Shown here piece by piece: positions 37,921 to 47,186 of a stretch of 64,000 bases of DNA (positions are counted from its first letter, which is position 1; the number at the start of each line of letters is the position of its first letter). The DNA comes from Candidatus Berkiella cookevillensis (lineage in GTDB: Bacteria > Pseudomonadota > Gammaproteobacteria > Berkiellales > Berkiellaceae): positions 2,294,001 through 2,358,000 of the forward strand of contig NZ_LKHV02000001.1 of NCBI RefSeq assembly GCF_001431315.2, read 5' to 3'. Made by a program: the position numbers and the translations under genes. Under the pieces are notes generated by a model. That model was not told the DNA's origin. It was given only the letters and a program-made list of their open reading frames with translations, and did not search any database.

Positions 37921-38016
37921 ATAGTTTGTTGCTAAGCTATTTATCAGTGGTGCGAAGCACCCTATGCCCCCTTTGGAATCAAAGGGGGTCGCCGTCTGCG
38001 GCGGGGGGATTTATCA
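37921..38016 (+). repeat. Left arm of DUF559 element, three nested hairpins
   Basis: The arm contains three consecutive palindromes: GGTGC-GAA-GCACC, CCCCCTTTG-GAAT-CAAAGGGGG and CGCCG-TCTG-CGGCG. It is thus a REP/BIME-like cluster as well as one arm of the long inverted repeat. The gene starts 34 bp after it ends. Confidence 0.85.
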
Positions 38017-38050
38017 TTTTAGATTAAACGATATACACAAAGAAAGTTAT

Positions 38051-38431
38051 ATGAGTTGCGACAAATCGATAATGAAAAATAATGCACGACATTTGCGCAC
38101 TAATATGACGGAGCATGAACTGTTAATCTGGCATTACATTCGCAGAAAAAAAATAAACAATATCCAATTTTATCGCCAAAAACATCTTGGCCCATTTATT
38201 GTTGATTTTTATGCACCTTCTATAAGACTAGCCCTCGAAATTGATGGTTCACAGCACTTTGAAAAAGAGCATTACGAACAAGATAAGTTTCGCGATGCAT
38301 ATTTAAGAGAAGCTAAAATACATGTTTTAAGATTCAATAATCATGAAGTTAAATATCAGATGAATAGTGTGCTTGAAAAATTAAATGATATCATAGAACA
38401 GATAAAACAGTTTGGAACAGTAGAAGATTGA
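38051..38431 (+). CDS. DUF559 (Vsr-like) endonuclease-fold protein
   Basis: Start chosen at the ATG at 38051, inside the arms (MSCDKSIMKNNARHLRTN), giving 126 residues; a longer frame runs into the left repeat. The DUF559 pattern is complete: NARHLRTNMTEHELLIWHYIR, FYRQKHLGPFIVDFYAPSIRLALEIDGSQHF, RDAYLREAKIHVLRFNNHEV. The D-x(n)-E-x-D...H arrangement is that of Vsr/PD-(D/E)XK-like nucleases. The stop codon TGA is the first three bases of the right arm. The tight fit of gene and repeats suggests the protein recognises or mobilises the repeats; this is inference. Confidence 0.8.
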   Translation: MSCDKSIMKNNARHLRTNMTEHELLIWHYIRRKKINNIQFYRQKHLGPFIVDFYAPSIRLALEIDGSQHFEKEHYEQDKFRDAYLREAKIHVLRFNNHEVKYQMNSVLEKLNDIIEQIKQFGTVED

Positions 38432-38524
38432 TAAATCCCCCCGCCGCAGACGGCGACCCCCTTTGATTCCAAAGGGGGCATAGGGTGCTTCGCACCACTG
38501 ATAAATAGCTTAACAACAAACTAT
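38429..38524 (-). repeat. Right arm of DUF559 element
   Basis: This is the reverse complement of 37921-38016 with one mismatch (T for C in GCTAAGC versus GTTAAGC on the left-arm strand). It carries the same three hairpins. It begins within the stop codon of the DUF559 gene. Confidence 0.85.
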
Positions 38525-38556
38525 ACTGTGGATACTAATGTGAATGGAAAGAACAA

Positions 38557-39486
38557 ATGACAAAACTCAACATTAATACCGACATTAGCTTAGTCTTACC
38601 TGCTAAGAATGAAGAACATGGCTTATCAAGCTTTCTGCCAGAATTATTAAAACGCTATCCAGGTTTAGAAATCATTGTCGTTGATGACGGCTCAACGGAT
38701 AAAACCAAAGAGGTTGCCATTCAATGTGGTGCAACCGTTGTATCTCATCCTTATAGTATTGGAAATGGTGCTTCTGTCAAAACAGGAGCAAGACATGCAA
38801 CGCGAGAATATTTAATGTTAATGGATGCGGATGGTCAGCATCAAGTAGATGATATTCAGAATATAATTAATAAATTTGAGCAAGGCTTTGACATGGTTGT
38901 AGGCTATAGAGATAAAGCCTCTCAAGCCAGTATGCCACGTTGGCTAGGTAATCGATTTTACAATTTTATTGCTTCTAATATCGTAGGCCAACCTATTTTA
39001 GATTTAACCTCTGGATTTAGATTGGTTAAGAAAGATAAATTTTTAGAATTCTTACATTTATTACCCAATGGTTTCTCTTATCCATCCACTATCACAATGG
39101 CTTTTTTTAGAAGTGGATACTCTGTTGGCTATCAAAAAATAACCGTAAAAAAGCGTATTGGCACCAGTCACCTGCGATTGTTTTCGGATGGTTTTAAGTT
39201 TTTGCTGATTATCTATAAGATGACCACACTGTATTCACCTTTTAAAGTATTTCTCCCTTTTGCCGTACTTCACTTCTTAGCGGGTACCCTCAATTATTTT
39301 TATACTTATTTTTCGCAAGGCCGCTTTACCAATATGAGCGCCGTATTTTTATCTGCTTCTGTGATTATTTTCTTGATTGGCTTAGTGTCAGAGCAAATTA
39401 CCACCTTAATGTATCAGCGACATACACAAAATCAGACACCGCCTCCTAAATTATCCAAACAAAGCGCACAACAAGTTCATGAATAA
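38557..39486 (+). CDS. GT2 family glycosyltransferase (dolichol/polyprenyl-phosphate type)
   Basis: This 309-residue protein has a GtrB/DPM1-like GT-A domain: LVLPAKNEEHGL, IIVVDDGSTDKTKE, LMDADGQHQVDDI (metal-binding DxD) and LDLTSGFRLVKK. Two C-terminal membrane helices follow (about 228-250 and 262-283). Such enzymes load a sugar from a nucleotide onto undecaprenyl phosphate on the cytoplasmic face. The next gene, overlapping by 8 bp, encodes a flippase-like membrane protein. Together with the GT-C-like protein upstream they could form a lipid-linked sugar pathway. Confidence 0.85.
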   Translation: MTKLNINTDISLVLPAKNEEHGLSSFLPELLKRYPGLEIIVVDDGSTDKTKEVAIQCGATVVSHPYSIGNGASVKTGARHATREYLMLMDADGQHQVDDIQNIINKFEQGFDMVVGYRDKASQASMPRWLGNRFYNFIASNIVGQPILDLTSGFRLVKKDKFLEFLHLLPNGFSYPSTITMAFFRSGYSVGYQKITVKKRIGTSHLRLFSDGFKFLLIIYKMTTLYSPFKVFLPFAVLHFLAGTLNYFYTYFSQGRFTNMSAVFLSASVIIFLIGLVSEQITTLMYQRHTQNQTPPPKLSKQSAQQVHE

Positions 39487-40435
39487 GAAAGCCCTGCATT
39501 TTTCTTTGAGGCTCGCTGTTTATTTGCTTTTCGCGACTGCATTCATATATATCATTATGAATCATGGGCATGATATTCAAAATGCCTTATCCAAAATAGA
39601 ATATAAATGGTTATTGGTTCTAGTTCCCTTGCAATTTGCCATGATTGCCATCAGTGGTTTTGCCTTTAAAATACTGAGCCTCCCCTTTCAATTCAAATTA
39701 AAATGGCAGGATTGGATGGGGCTGAGCTTTATTGCTAATTTTATTAATCAATTGTTACCCTATAGACCAGGGTTTGCTTTTCGCTATCTCTATTTAAAAC
39801 AAAATTATAATATGCCGCTGAATACTTATTTATGGATCATGGCAGCCTATCTTGCTATTACTTGTTTCATTGCGGCATGCTTTTGTTTACTAGGCTGGTT
39901 ATTTGGAAAATTATATATCATTGATGGACGCCAAATTTTGTGCATTTTAATTTTATGTGGTGGCCTACTATTGTTTGGTTATTTTTTAAAAAAATCTTCC
40001 CATGTACAAACCACCTCACGTTTTGATGCATTATTTACAGCGCTGAAAAAAATGATGCATGAGCCAGGCACCTTGAGCATAAGTAGTATAAGCTTCATCA
40101 TCAGTTATTTAATCATTACTCTGTTATTTTACAGTATCTTTATATCATTGCATCATCCTATCGCTTTCACACACTGCATGTTCCTAACAGGTATTATCAC
40201 CGTTGCCTCGATTGTACCTATCACAGCAGCTAATATTGGTGTAAATGAAAGTCTGATGGGCGTCTTAACCCAATTGTTGTATCAAGACTTTAGTTTAGGA
40301 TTCAGTGCGACTCTAATATATAGAATGAGCCAATGGGTACCTGCTTTTATTTTTGGTACTTTGTTTAGTTTTTATCTTGTTGGTAACATTTTTCCTTGGC
40401 GTACAAAGCATATGCAAGATATAACCAAACCCTAA
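39479..40435 (+). CDS. LPG_synthase_TM / UPF0104 family membrane protein
   Basis: This 318-residue protein has eight or so membrane helices and the family hallmarks KWLLVLVPLQFAMIAISGFAFK, INQLLPYRPGFAFRYLYLK and, near the end, IVPITAANIGVNESLMG. This family (PF03706) includes the membrane part of lysylphosphatidylglycerol synthase and AglD-like partners of glycosyltransferases. With the overlapping GT2 gene upstream it likely helps move or use a lipid-linked sugar. There is no lysyl-transferase domain, so it is not an MprF. Confidence 0.75.
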   Translation: MNKKALHFSLRLAVYLLFATAFIYIIMNHGHDIQNALSKIEYKWLLVLVPLQFAMIAISGFAFKILSLPFQFKLKWQDWMGLSFIANFINQLLPYRPGFAFRYLYLKQNYNMPLNTYLWIMAAYLAITCFIAACFCLLGWLFGKLYIIDGRQILCILILCGGLLLFGYFLKKSSHVQTTSRFDALFTALKKMMHEPGTLSISSISFIISYLIITLLFYSIFISLHHPIAFTHCMFLTGIITVASIVPITAANIGVNESLMGVLTQLLYQDFSLGFSATLIYRMSQWVPAFIFGTLFSFYLVGNIFPWRTKHMQDITKP

Positions 40436-40529
40436 CGGCATGATCCCAGAAGCTTGACTAATATTAATAGAGTCACAGCTGATGAATTTTAGCTTAACAA
40501 AGTAGATTAACCAAAGTGCAGTATGACCT

Positions 40530-42251
40530 ATGACGAATAACAAAATGTTGAGTTTAAGTGGTTTGGCTAGAAAGCTTGTTGAAGAGCAATTAATCACTCA
40601 AGATGCCGCAACATTAGCTATCGAAAATAGCCGTAAAAAAAAGCAGCCTTTTGTATCCTATTTGGTTGAAAATAAGATACTCGCAAGTAGTGCGATCGCA
40701 AGAGCTGCCTCACGAGGATTTGGCGATCCTTTATTTGATTTACGCACGATGGATTTAGAAATGCTGCCTAAGGATATTGTCAGTGAAAAGCTCATTCGAC
40801 AACATCATGCTTTGCCTATCTTAAAAAGAGGTAATCGACTCTATGTTGCATTGTCTGATCCCACAAACCTACAGGCTTTAGATGAATTTAAGTTCCATAC
40901 CGGCATCAGTACAGAAGCTATTTTGGTTGATGAATCTCTTTTAGTTGAAATTATTGAAAAAATATTATCAGAACAAGAATCCTCTACTCTTTCAAATTTT
41001 GAAGATGCTGATCTTGATTCATTAGATATCTCTTCAATTGATGATGGTGATTTAAAAGATGATGATGGTGTCGGCTCAGATGTAGATGATGCACCTATTG
41101 TGCGATTTGTAAACAAAGTATTGGTCGATGCTATCAATAAAGGCGCCTCTGACATTCATTTTGAACCTTATGAAAAAATGTATCGCGTTCGTTTAAGACA
41201 AGACGGTATTCTATCAGAGTTTGCCACACCGCCTGTTAATTTAGCGCCTAGGCTCGCAGCACGATTAAAAGTAATGTCTAGACTGGATATTTCAGAACGC
41301 CGTGTTCCTCAAGATGGTCGCTTCAAAATGAAACTTTCCAAAAATCGCGCGATTGATTTTCGTGTCAGCACCTGCCCTACTTTGTTTGGCGAGAAGGTTG
41401 TAATGAGAATTTTAGATCCCTCCAGCGCCAAATTGGGTATTGATGCCCTTGGCTATGATGAAATCCAAAAGGCACATTTTTTGAATTCCATACATAAACC
41501 ACAAGGCATGGTTTTGGTAACAGGCCCAACAGGTAGTGGTAAAACAGTATCCTTATATACCGCACTTAATATCCTAAATACTGCGGAAGTCAATATTTCA
41601 ACCGCAGAAGATCCGGTAGAAATAAACTTACCTGGTATTAATCAAGTCAATATTAATCCCAAAGCAGGTTTACAATTCTCAAGTGCTTTAAGAGCTTTTT
41701 TACGCCAAGATCCAGACATTATCATGGTGGGTGAAATTAGAGACTTAGAAACAGCAGAAATTGCCGTCAAAGCGGCTCAAACAGGCCATATGGTGCTCTC
41801 TACCTTGCACACCAACAGTGCACCTGAAACCCTCACTCGAATGATCAATATGGGTGTGCCCGCTTTTAATCTTGCAACCTCTGTCACATTGATTATTGCA
41901 CAGCGATTGGCGCGAAGGCTTTGTAAAGAGTGCAAACAGATACGAGAAGTGCCTCATGATGCTTTATTAGAAATTGGTTTTAATGAAGATGAACTCCATG
42001 AGAACATTGTTATTTACGAACCTAAAGGCTGTGATCACTGTAATCAAGGATACAAGGGTCGCGTAGGTTTATATGAAGTAATGCCTGTTACCAGTGCCAT
42101 TGGCCGTATTATTATGGAAGGTGGAAATGCCATTCATATTCAAGAACAAATGATTAAAGAAGGTGTGCATACCTTAAGACGTGCAGGCCTAAACAAAGTC
42201 AAACTTGGCATCACTAGTATAGAAGAAGTCAATAGAGTCACCAAGGATTAA
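40530..42251 (+). CDS. pilB: Type IV pilus extension ATPase PilB
   Basis: This 573-residue protein has an N-terminal MshEN/T2SSE domain (1-150), an acidic linker (DADLDSLDISSIDDGDLKDDDG) and the hexameric ATPase domain with Walker A GPTGSGKT, the Asp box ISTAEDPVE, Walker B VGEIRDLETAEIA and the His box. The zinc-binding tetracysteine region (CKECKQ ... CDHCNQGYKGRVGLYE) is complete. It powers pilus assembly at the inner membrane. It heads pilB-pilC-pilD-coaE-zapD-yacG; pilC begins two bases after its stop. Confidence 0.95.
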   Translation: MTNNKMLSLSGLARKLVEEQLITQDAATLAIENSRKKKQPFVSYLVENKILASSAIARAASRGFGDPLFDLRTMDLEMLPKDIVSEKLIRQHHALPILKRGNRLYVALSDPTNLQALDEFKFHTGISTEAILVDESLLVEIIEKILSEQESSTLSNFEDADLDSLDISSIDDGDLKDDDGVGSDVDDAPIVRFVNKVLVDAINKGASDIHFEPYEKMYRVRLRQDGILSEFATPPVNLAPRLAARLKVMSRLDISERRVPQDGRFKMKLSKNRAIDFRVSTCPTLFGEKVVMRILDPSSAKLGIDALGYDEIQKAHFLNSIHKPQGMVLVTGPTGSGKTVSLYTALNILNTAEVNISTAEDPVEINLPGINQVNINPKAGLQFSSALRAFLRQDPDIIMVGEIRDLETAEIAVKAAQTGHMVLSTLHTNSAPETLTRMINMGVPAFNLATSVTLIIAQRLARRLCKECKQIREVPHDALLEIGFNEDELHENIVIYEPKGCDHCNQGYKGRVGLYEVMPVTSAIGRIIMEGGNAIHIQEQMIKEGVHTLRRAGLNKVKLGITSIEEVNRVTKD

Positions 42252-42253
42252 AT

Positions 42254-43492
42254 ATGGCCGCAGTCGCTAAAAAAAAGGAACTCAGCAAAAATCTAAGAAC
42301 ATTCAAATATGAATGCAAAAACCAGCAAGGACATAAAGTCACAGGTGAGGTGATAGCCTTATCCATGCCCTTAGCCAAAGCAGATTTGATAAGACAGGGT
42401 CTTACACCTGTCAAAGTTAAAAAATTAGCAAAACCCATTTTAATTGGTGGCAAAAAGAAAATATCCGCAACGGATATAGCCTATTTTAGCCGTCAAATGG
42501 CTACCATGATGTCAGCAGGTGTACCCTTAGTACAATCTTTTGATATCGTCGCCAAAGGCACGGATAATGCTTCTGTGCGTGCCTTAGTACTTAAAATAAA
42601 AAGTGATGTAGAAGAAGGACGTTCTTTTTCTGATGCGCTAAAACAGCACCCCAAAGAATTCGACAAACTCTTTTGTAATCTCGTCTCTGCAGGTGAAGCC
42701 TCAGGCGCATTAGAAACCATGCTCGATAGGGTTGCTACTTACAAAGAAAAATCAGAATCCATCAAGCGCAAAGTCAAAAAAGCTTTATTCTACCCTACCG
42801 CGGTGATGGTCGTGGCGCTGATCGTAACAGCGATTCTATTGATATTTGTTGTGCCACAATTTGAAGAACTTTTTAAAGGATTTGGTGCAGATTTACCTGT
42901 TTTCACTCAATTTGTCATTAATTTATCAGAATTTGTGCAAGCTTGGTGGTGGATAATATTGGCTGCTTTGGGGTGCTTTGGCTGGGTATTTGTTGTCGTC
43001 AAAAGGCGTTCTGTTATAGTACAAAGAATTCTAGATAAGATGATCTTAAAACTACCTATCATTGGCAATATTCTTCATAAAGCTGCTGTAGCCCGATATG
43101 CCCGAACACTTTCCACCACTTTTGCTGCTGGCGTTCCCTTGGTAGAAGCTTTAGATTCTGTAGCTGGTGCAACGGGCAATATTTTATACACAGAGGCTGT
43201 TTTACAAATTAAAGAAGAAGTGTCCACAGGTGCTCAAGTACAGCAAGCTATGCGAAATACTAATATTTTCCCTAATATGGTCATTCAAATGGTCGCCATT
43301 GGTGAAGAGTCTGGCTCATTAGATAGTATGTTAGGCAAAGTAGCCAATATTTATGAGGAAGAAGTAGATGCGGCTGTAGATGGACTCAGCAGCTTACTGG
43401 AACCACTCATTATGGCCATCTTAGGTGTCCTCGTGGGCGGTCTTGTTATAGCCATGTATCTACCAATATTCAAGATGGGATCGGTTATCTAA
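42254..43492 (+). CDS. pilC: Type IV pilus inner membrane platform protein PilC
   Basis: This 412-residue protein has two homologous T2SSF domains. The first has DIAYFSRQMATMMSAGVPLVQSFDI and the second has VARYARTLSTTFAAGVPLVEALDS, each followed by hydrophobic segments; three or four membrane helices lie around residues 175-240 and 385-408. The ending is typical (YLPIFKMGSVI). It interacts with PilB and forms the platform for pilin insertion. It sits between pilB and pilD with spacers of 2 and 12 bp. Confidence 0.95.
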   Translation: MAAVAKKKELSKNLRTFKYECKNQQGHKVTGEVIALSMPLAKADLIRQGLTPVKVKKLAKPILIGGKKKISATDIAYFSRQMATMMSAGVPLVQSFDIVAKGTDNASVRALVLKIKSDVEEGRSFSDALKQHPKEFDKLFCNLVSAGEASGALETMLDRVATYKEKSESIKRKVKKALFYPTAVMVVALIVTAILLIFVVPQFEELFKGFGADLPVFTQFVINLSEFVQAWWWIILAALGCFGWVFVVVKRRSVIVQRILDKMILKLPIIGNILHKAAVARYARTLSTTFAAGVPLVEALDSVAGATGNILYTEAVLQIKEEVSTGAQVQQAMRNTNIFPNMVIQMVAIGEESGSLDSMLGKVANIYEEEVDAAVDGLSSLLEPLIMAILGVLVGGLVIAMYLPIFKMGSVI

Positions 43493-43504
43493 TCTATTTT
43501 ATTT

Positions 43505-44410
43505 TTGGACAAGAAAATCATGCTAGAAATGCTTATGCTATCTCCCCTCTTGTTTTTATCCTTTATTTGCCTGCTCGGTCTTATGGTTGGTAGTTTTTTG
43601 AACGTCGTGATTGTGCGTTTACCCATTATTTTACAAAAAGATTGGTTCAATCAATGTCAAAGTTTCTTATCAGAAAATCACAATATCACAATCCCAACCC
43701 CCACTTCTGAGAAAACAAGCTTTAACTTACTTGTACCACGCTCACACTGTCCTAAATGTAAACATACGGTGAGAGCCTTTGATAATATTCCTATTCTCAG
43801 CTATCTATTATTGGGCGGAAAATGCAGAAACTGTCGCACTGCTATCTCCATACGTTATCCCTTGATTGAAAGCTTCACGGCTATTTTATCACTCTTAACT
43901 GCTTATCATTTTGGTTTAAGTATTCAATTACTCCCAGCCTTGTTATTTACCTGGGCACTCATTGCATTGACGATGATTGATTATGATCAGCAAATTTTGC
44001 CCGATAACATTACCCTGCCTTTTTTATGGTTAGGTTTACTAGTCAATCTACAAAATTTTTATTGCACATTACCAGAAGCTATTTTAGGTGCCAGTTTTGG
44101 CTATATAATACTGTGGTCACTGTATTGGGTTTTTAAGCTCATCACAGGTAAAGAAGGTATGGGATATGGTGATTTTAAATTACTTGCCATGTTGGGCGCC
44201 TGGGTCGGTATCAAAGGCCTACTACCTATTATCTTATTCTCTTCTCTGATAGGTGCTATTGTAGGCATTACTTTAATACTACTTAAAAAGCATCAAAAAA
44301 ATGTGCCTATACCCTTTGGCCCCTTTTTAGCCAGTGCAGGCTGGATAGTTTTTTTATATGGCGATAAAATAATTAACTATTATTTTGCTCTTTCAGGAAT
44401 ATCCGCATGA
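43505..44410 (+). CDS. pilD: Prepilin peptidase/N-methyltransferase PilD
   Basis: This 301-residue protein has the N-terminal methyltransferase region with GSFLNVVIVRLP and a tetracysteine zinc site (CPKC ... CRNC). The aspartyl protease membrane domain carries both catalytic aspartates (MIDYDQQILPD and GMGYGDFKLLAMLGAW). It cleaves and N-methylates PilA and other prepilins or type II pseudopilins. The start shown is an upstream codon; the ATG at 43520 (MLEMLML) is an alternative. The stop overlaps the coaE start by four bases (ATGA). Confidence 0.93.
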   Translation: MDKKIMLEMLMLSPLLFLSFICLLGLMVGSFLNVVIVRLPIILQKDWFNQCQSFLSENHNITIPTPTSEKTSFNLLVPRSHCPKCKHTVRAFDNIPILSYLLLGGKCRNCRTAISIRYPLIESFTAILSLLTAYHFGLSIQLLPALLFTWALIALTMIDYDQQILPDNITLPFLWLGLLVNLQNFYCTLPEAILGASFGYIILWSLYWVFKLITGKEGMGYGDFKLLAMLGAWVGIKGLLPIILFSSLIGAIVGITLILLKKHQKNVPIPFGPFLASAGWIVFLYGDKIINYYFALSGISA

Positions 44411-45027
44411 CTTATGTGGTCGCCTTAACAGGTGGTATCGGTAGTGGCAAAAGCACCGTCTCAGATTATTTTGCCACATTAGGCGTCCCCGTCATTGACA
44501 CAGATGTGATTGCGCGAGAACTTGTGGCGATTAATCATCCTTGTTATGAAGCGATTGTGCAAAAGTTTGGAAACTCTATTTTAGATGACAGGCTTTCTAT
44601 CGATCGCAGAAAGTTAAGAGAGATTATTTTTCATAATGCGGATGCAAAGAAATGGCTAGAAAATTTGCTACATCCTCAGATCAAGCAAGCGCTCCGTGAA
44701 CAAATCAGCAAGTTAAGCTACTTTTATTGCTTAATTGTAGTGCCCCTCCTCGTCGAAAATTTTGAGCACTATAAAAATTTTGTCAATCGTGTACTCTTGG
44801 TTGATAGCTTAGAAGAACATCAAATTAATCGCACTATGGCACGCGATCACAGTAGTTTAGCAACCGTTAAAAACATAATTGCCTCTCAAGCTTCGCGAGA
44901 AGCAAGACTGGCCATTGCGGATGACATTCTATTAAATAACAAAGAGTTAAAAATCCTCAAACAAGAAGTTGAGCTACTACATCAAAAATATTTACAAAAA
45001 GCCCAAGAGCTGATAAAACCTCAATAA
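44407..45027 (+). CDS. coaE: Dephospho-CoA kinase
   Basis: This 206-residue P-loop kinase has Walker A LTGGIGSGKSTV at the N-terminus, then VPVIDTDVIARELV (DxD substrate site), LLHPQIKQALREQ, VVPLLVEN and VNRVLLVDS. It performs the last step of coenzyme A synthesis. Its ATG overlaps the pilD stop (ATGA). The pilD-coaE-zapD-yacG order is classic for gammaproteobacteria, which confirms the assignment. Confidence 0.95.
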   Translation: MTYVVALTGGIGSGKSTVSDYFATLGVPVIDTDVIARELVAINHPCYEAIVQKFGNSILDDRLSIDRRKLREIIFHNADAKKWLENLLHPQIKQALREQISKLSYFYCLIVVPLLVENFEHYKNFVNRVLLVDSLEEHQINRTMARDHSSLATVKNIIASQASREARLAIADDILLNNKELKILKQEVELLHQKYLQKAQELIKPQ

Positions 45028-45064
45028 CCTCAATTCTCCAAAGTATATATTCATAGGATCAACT

Positions 45065-45841
45065 GTGGACGACACATCTATTTTAAATTACGAATTTCCC
45101 ATATCTGAACGCTATAGAATAATGCTTCGATTAGAGCATTTGTTCCAATTTAGCAGAGACAGGATCAATTTGAACCATCCTGCTGATTTTGAATTATTCT
45201 TACAAACACTGATTGAGATTTCTGAACTCTTCAAAAGAACTGCTTATCAAAGTGAGTTGTTAGATGAAATTCAAAAATACCATAATTATCTACTAGGTCT
45301 TATGGAAATCCCGTCGGTTGACAAAATAGCACTCGACAGCATACTCACAAATATTGAATCATCCTCAAAAAGTTTAAAAAAATTCAATATAGACGCAATA
45401 CAATTTTTCAAACATGAGATTGTGAAAGATTTTCGAAAGAGAGATGCTTTATCTCTTCATCATCCTTGCTTTGATATGCCCTTATTGCACTATTGGTCAA
45501 ATCATAATCACGCCTTAACACGTCAAACAATGCTAACAGAATGGATTGAAGAATTCGCGCCGATTGAAGATACACTCTTATTACTCTTGCATCTAGTACG
45601 TCAAAGCGCTTACCCTAAAAGCGAAATAACAACCCAAGGAAAATTTTTGCTTAATTTGAGCAACGCTAGCACAAGCCCACTCATAAAAATCAGCTATGAT
45701 GCAAATTTAAAAGTATATCCAGAAATCAGTGGCAGCAAACATAGAGTTTACCTTCGCTTTATGCCCGTTGACACAAATGTAGACTGCGACATTTTCAAAC
45801 AAGAGATCCCTTTTGAACTAACGGTGTACCATTTATCATGA
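45065..45841 (+). CDS. zapD: Cell division protein ZapD
   Basis: This 258-residue all-helical/beta protein matches ZapD (YacF, DUF1342): [19 protein letters not shown] at the N-terminus, [14 protein letters not shown]-like [14 protein letters not shown] in the middle and [19 protein letters not shown] at the end. It bundles FtsZ filaments. The gene uses a GTG start at 45065 after a GGATC-type site. Its stop overlaps the yacG start (ATGA). Confidence 0.93.
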   Translation: MDDTSILNYEFPISERYRIMLRLEHLFQFSRDRINLNHPADFELFLQTLIEISELFKRTAYQSELLDEIQKYHNYLLGLMEIPSVDKIALDSILTNIESSSKSLKKFNIDAIQFFKHEIVKDFRKRDALSLHHPCFDMPLLHYWSNHNHALTRQTMLTEWIEEFAPIEDTLLLLLHLVRQSAYPKSEITTQGKFLLNLSNASTSPLIKISYDANLKVYPEISGSKHRVYLRFMPVDTNVDCDIFKQEIPFELTVYHLS

Positions 45842-46041
45842 ACAGCAAAATCTATCCATGCCCCAACTGTAAAGCATCTGTAAAATTTGATAAAAACAAT
45901 CCTTTTCGCCCCTTTTGTAGTGAACGCTGCAAACTGATTGATCTTGGCGAATGGGCAACTGAATCTTATAAAATCCCTTCTCAAGAGCAACTCAATACCA
46001 ATGATTATGAGTTCGATGAAGAGCAGGATAAACGTTCATAA
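45838..46041 (+). CDS. yacG: DNA gyrase inhibitor YacG
   Basis: This 67-residue zinc protein has two CxxC/CxxxC pairs ([10 protein letters not shown] and [15 protein letters not shown]). The acidic C-terminus ([11 protein letters not shown]) is typical. YacG binds GyrB and blocks DNA binding. It overlaps zapD by four bases and closes the pilBCD-coaE-zapD-yacG run. Confidence 0.93.
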   Translation: MNSKIYPCPNCKASVKFDKNNPFRPFCSERCKLIDLGEWATESYKIPSQEQLNTNDYEFDEEQDKRS

Positions 46042-46140
46042 TTTAAATTTTAACCCTCACCCGCCCTTTCGGGACACCCTCTCCCAAAATTGGTAGAGGG
46101 AAAAATGTTCGCGTTGCGAACAAAGTGTTTGAAAATCCTT
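46042..46140. repeat. Intergenic repeat-like hairpins
   Basis: CGCCC-TT-TCGGG-type and CCCTCT ... AGAGGG palindromes lie at about 46061-46100, followed by TGTTCGC-GT-TGCGAACA-like symmetry near 46105-46121. This looks like a dispersed intergenic repeat and perhaps the terminator of the yacG transcript. Confidence 0.45.
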
Positions 46141-46166
46141 TAATGACCGTAAACAAGGAGTGTGCA

Positions 46167-46475
46167 ATGAGAACATTACAATATGATGAATGCAATATCG
46201 TCAGTGGTGGCACCGACTATACAATATGGGCACAAGTAGGCGCAGGCTTGGGCGCCATGGGCGGCATGCTTTATACACTGAGTGGTCCTATGACAGGTGC
46301 TGCACTTGTTTTTAAACCTTTTGAAATGGTCTTAAAGGCCATCGTGGGGGCTGGTATTGGTTTAGGCGCAGGCTTTGTCGCAGCTGTCCTATACGAAACT
46401 GCTTACACCCTCTACGAACAGTCAAAACAAGCAGCAGAGCTTGGTGTGCAGCTAGCCCCTCTTTTGTTATTGTAA
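46167..46475 (+). CDS. Bacteriocin-like peptide with double-glycine leader, copy 2
   Basis: The ATG at 46167 has AAGGAG seven bases upstream and gives 102 residues. The leader MRTLQYDECNIVSGG ends in a GG processing site. It lines up with the peptide at 34700 (MRLLNIEETNHVSAGSG) in M-R, L and E/D positions and VS-G. The mature part is hydrophobic and glycine-rich (VGAGLGAMGGMLYTLSGPM, AIVGAGIGLGAGFVAAVLYE), like class IIb bacteriocins or microcins. No immunity or C39 transporter gene is recognisable beside it; a secreted protein gene follows after 161 bp. Confidence 0.65.
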   Translation: MRTLQYDECNIVSGGTDYTIWAQVGAGLGAMGGMLYTLSGPMTGAALVFKPFEMVLKAIVGAGIGLGAGFVAAVLYETAYTLYEQSKQAAELGVQLAPLLLL

Positions 46476-46636
46476 TTTTTTCAGACTCGCTTCTCAAAGG
46501 CGTCAAAATTTTGGCGTCTTTGCTTATCCTTCCGACAAAAAAACAATAAATAACCTATGTTTCCTAAAGTAAAATGGCTTGTCATCCGACAAGTAATGGT
46601 CATTTTTACTTTTTTAAAATAGTAAGGGAGTTTATT

Positions 46637-47179
46637 ATGTCGGCACCTGTTAAAATAGCAACTGCATTCTTAAGCTGTAGCTTCGTACTTTTCTCTCTTA
46701 ATATTCAAGCAGGAGAGCCAAGAGTAGAAACAAAAGTAGAAACACAAAAACCAGAAAGCCAAACTATTTTTTTAGAACATAATATGTTGCTACAACAATC
46801 ACAAGATCCAACCAATGCTGTTCCGCTCACCGCTGAAGAACAAAAAGCGGCCGATTTAAAAATGGCTGAATTAAAGGAAGCAGAATTAAAAGCTGCAGAA
46901 ATGAAAGAACTGGGTTATAAAGTTGTATATAGCAAACAATCAATAAAAAAACCTGATCTAAACAATAAAAAAATTAAAGGGCAAATCTATAGATATCAAT
47001 CGCCTTATCAAAAATTTGAAGTCAAAACCGATGAATTGGGTCAATTTTTACTTGATAAAAAATTAGATAAAAACGTAGCGATTTCCTTGTTTTACATAGA
47101 GGGACAAGAAAAATCAAATGTCAGATGTAATGGAAATGCTCTACCTGGCAAAAAGGAAATTACCGTATATTGTGAATAA
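46637..47179 (+). CDS. Secreted protein of unknown function
   Basis: Start chosen at the ATG at 46637, preceded by TAAGGGAG, giving 180 residues. A signal peptide (MSAPVKIATAFLSC to SLNIQAG) is clear. The mature protein has a short charged helical repeat (ADLKMAELKEAELKAAEMKELG) and a beta-rich C-terminus with two cysteines (NVRCNGNAL and VYCE). I recognise no family. A 12-bp perfect hairpin follows the stop. Confidence 0.65.
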   Translation: MSAPVKIATAFLSCSFVLFSLNIQAGEPRVETKVETQKPESQTIFLEHNMLLQQSQDPTNAVPLTAEEQKAADLKMAELKEAELKAAEMKELGYKVVYSKQSIKKPDLNNKKIKGQIYRYQSPYQKFEVKTDELGQFLLDKKLDKNVAISLFYIEGQEKSNVRCNGNALPGKKEITVYCE

Positions 47180-47186
47180 ATCACAT

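Larger units (their letters stand above)
37901..38539. mobile_element. DUF559 endonuclease gene between long inverted repeats (putative mobile element)
   Basis: A single gene (38051-38431) is framed by arms 37921-38016 and 38429-38524, which are reverse complements over 96 bp with one mismatch. Homology extends outward (ATTAGTATC-Y-ACA at 37901-37913 and its complement at 38527-38539) after a 4-bp indel. Near-identity of the arms indicates recent origin or gene-conversion. Nothing else is inside the element. It separates the pilA-linked membrane protein from the GT2 gene. Confidence 0.7.
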
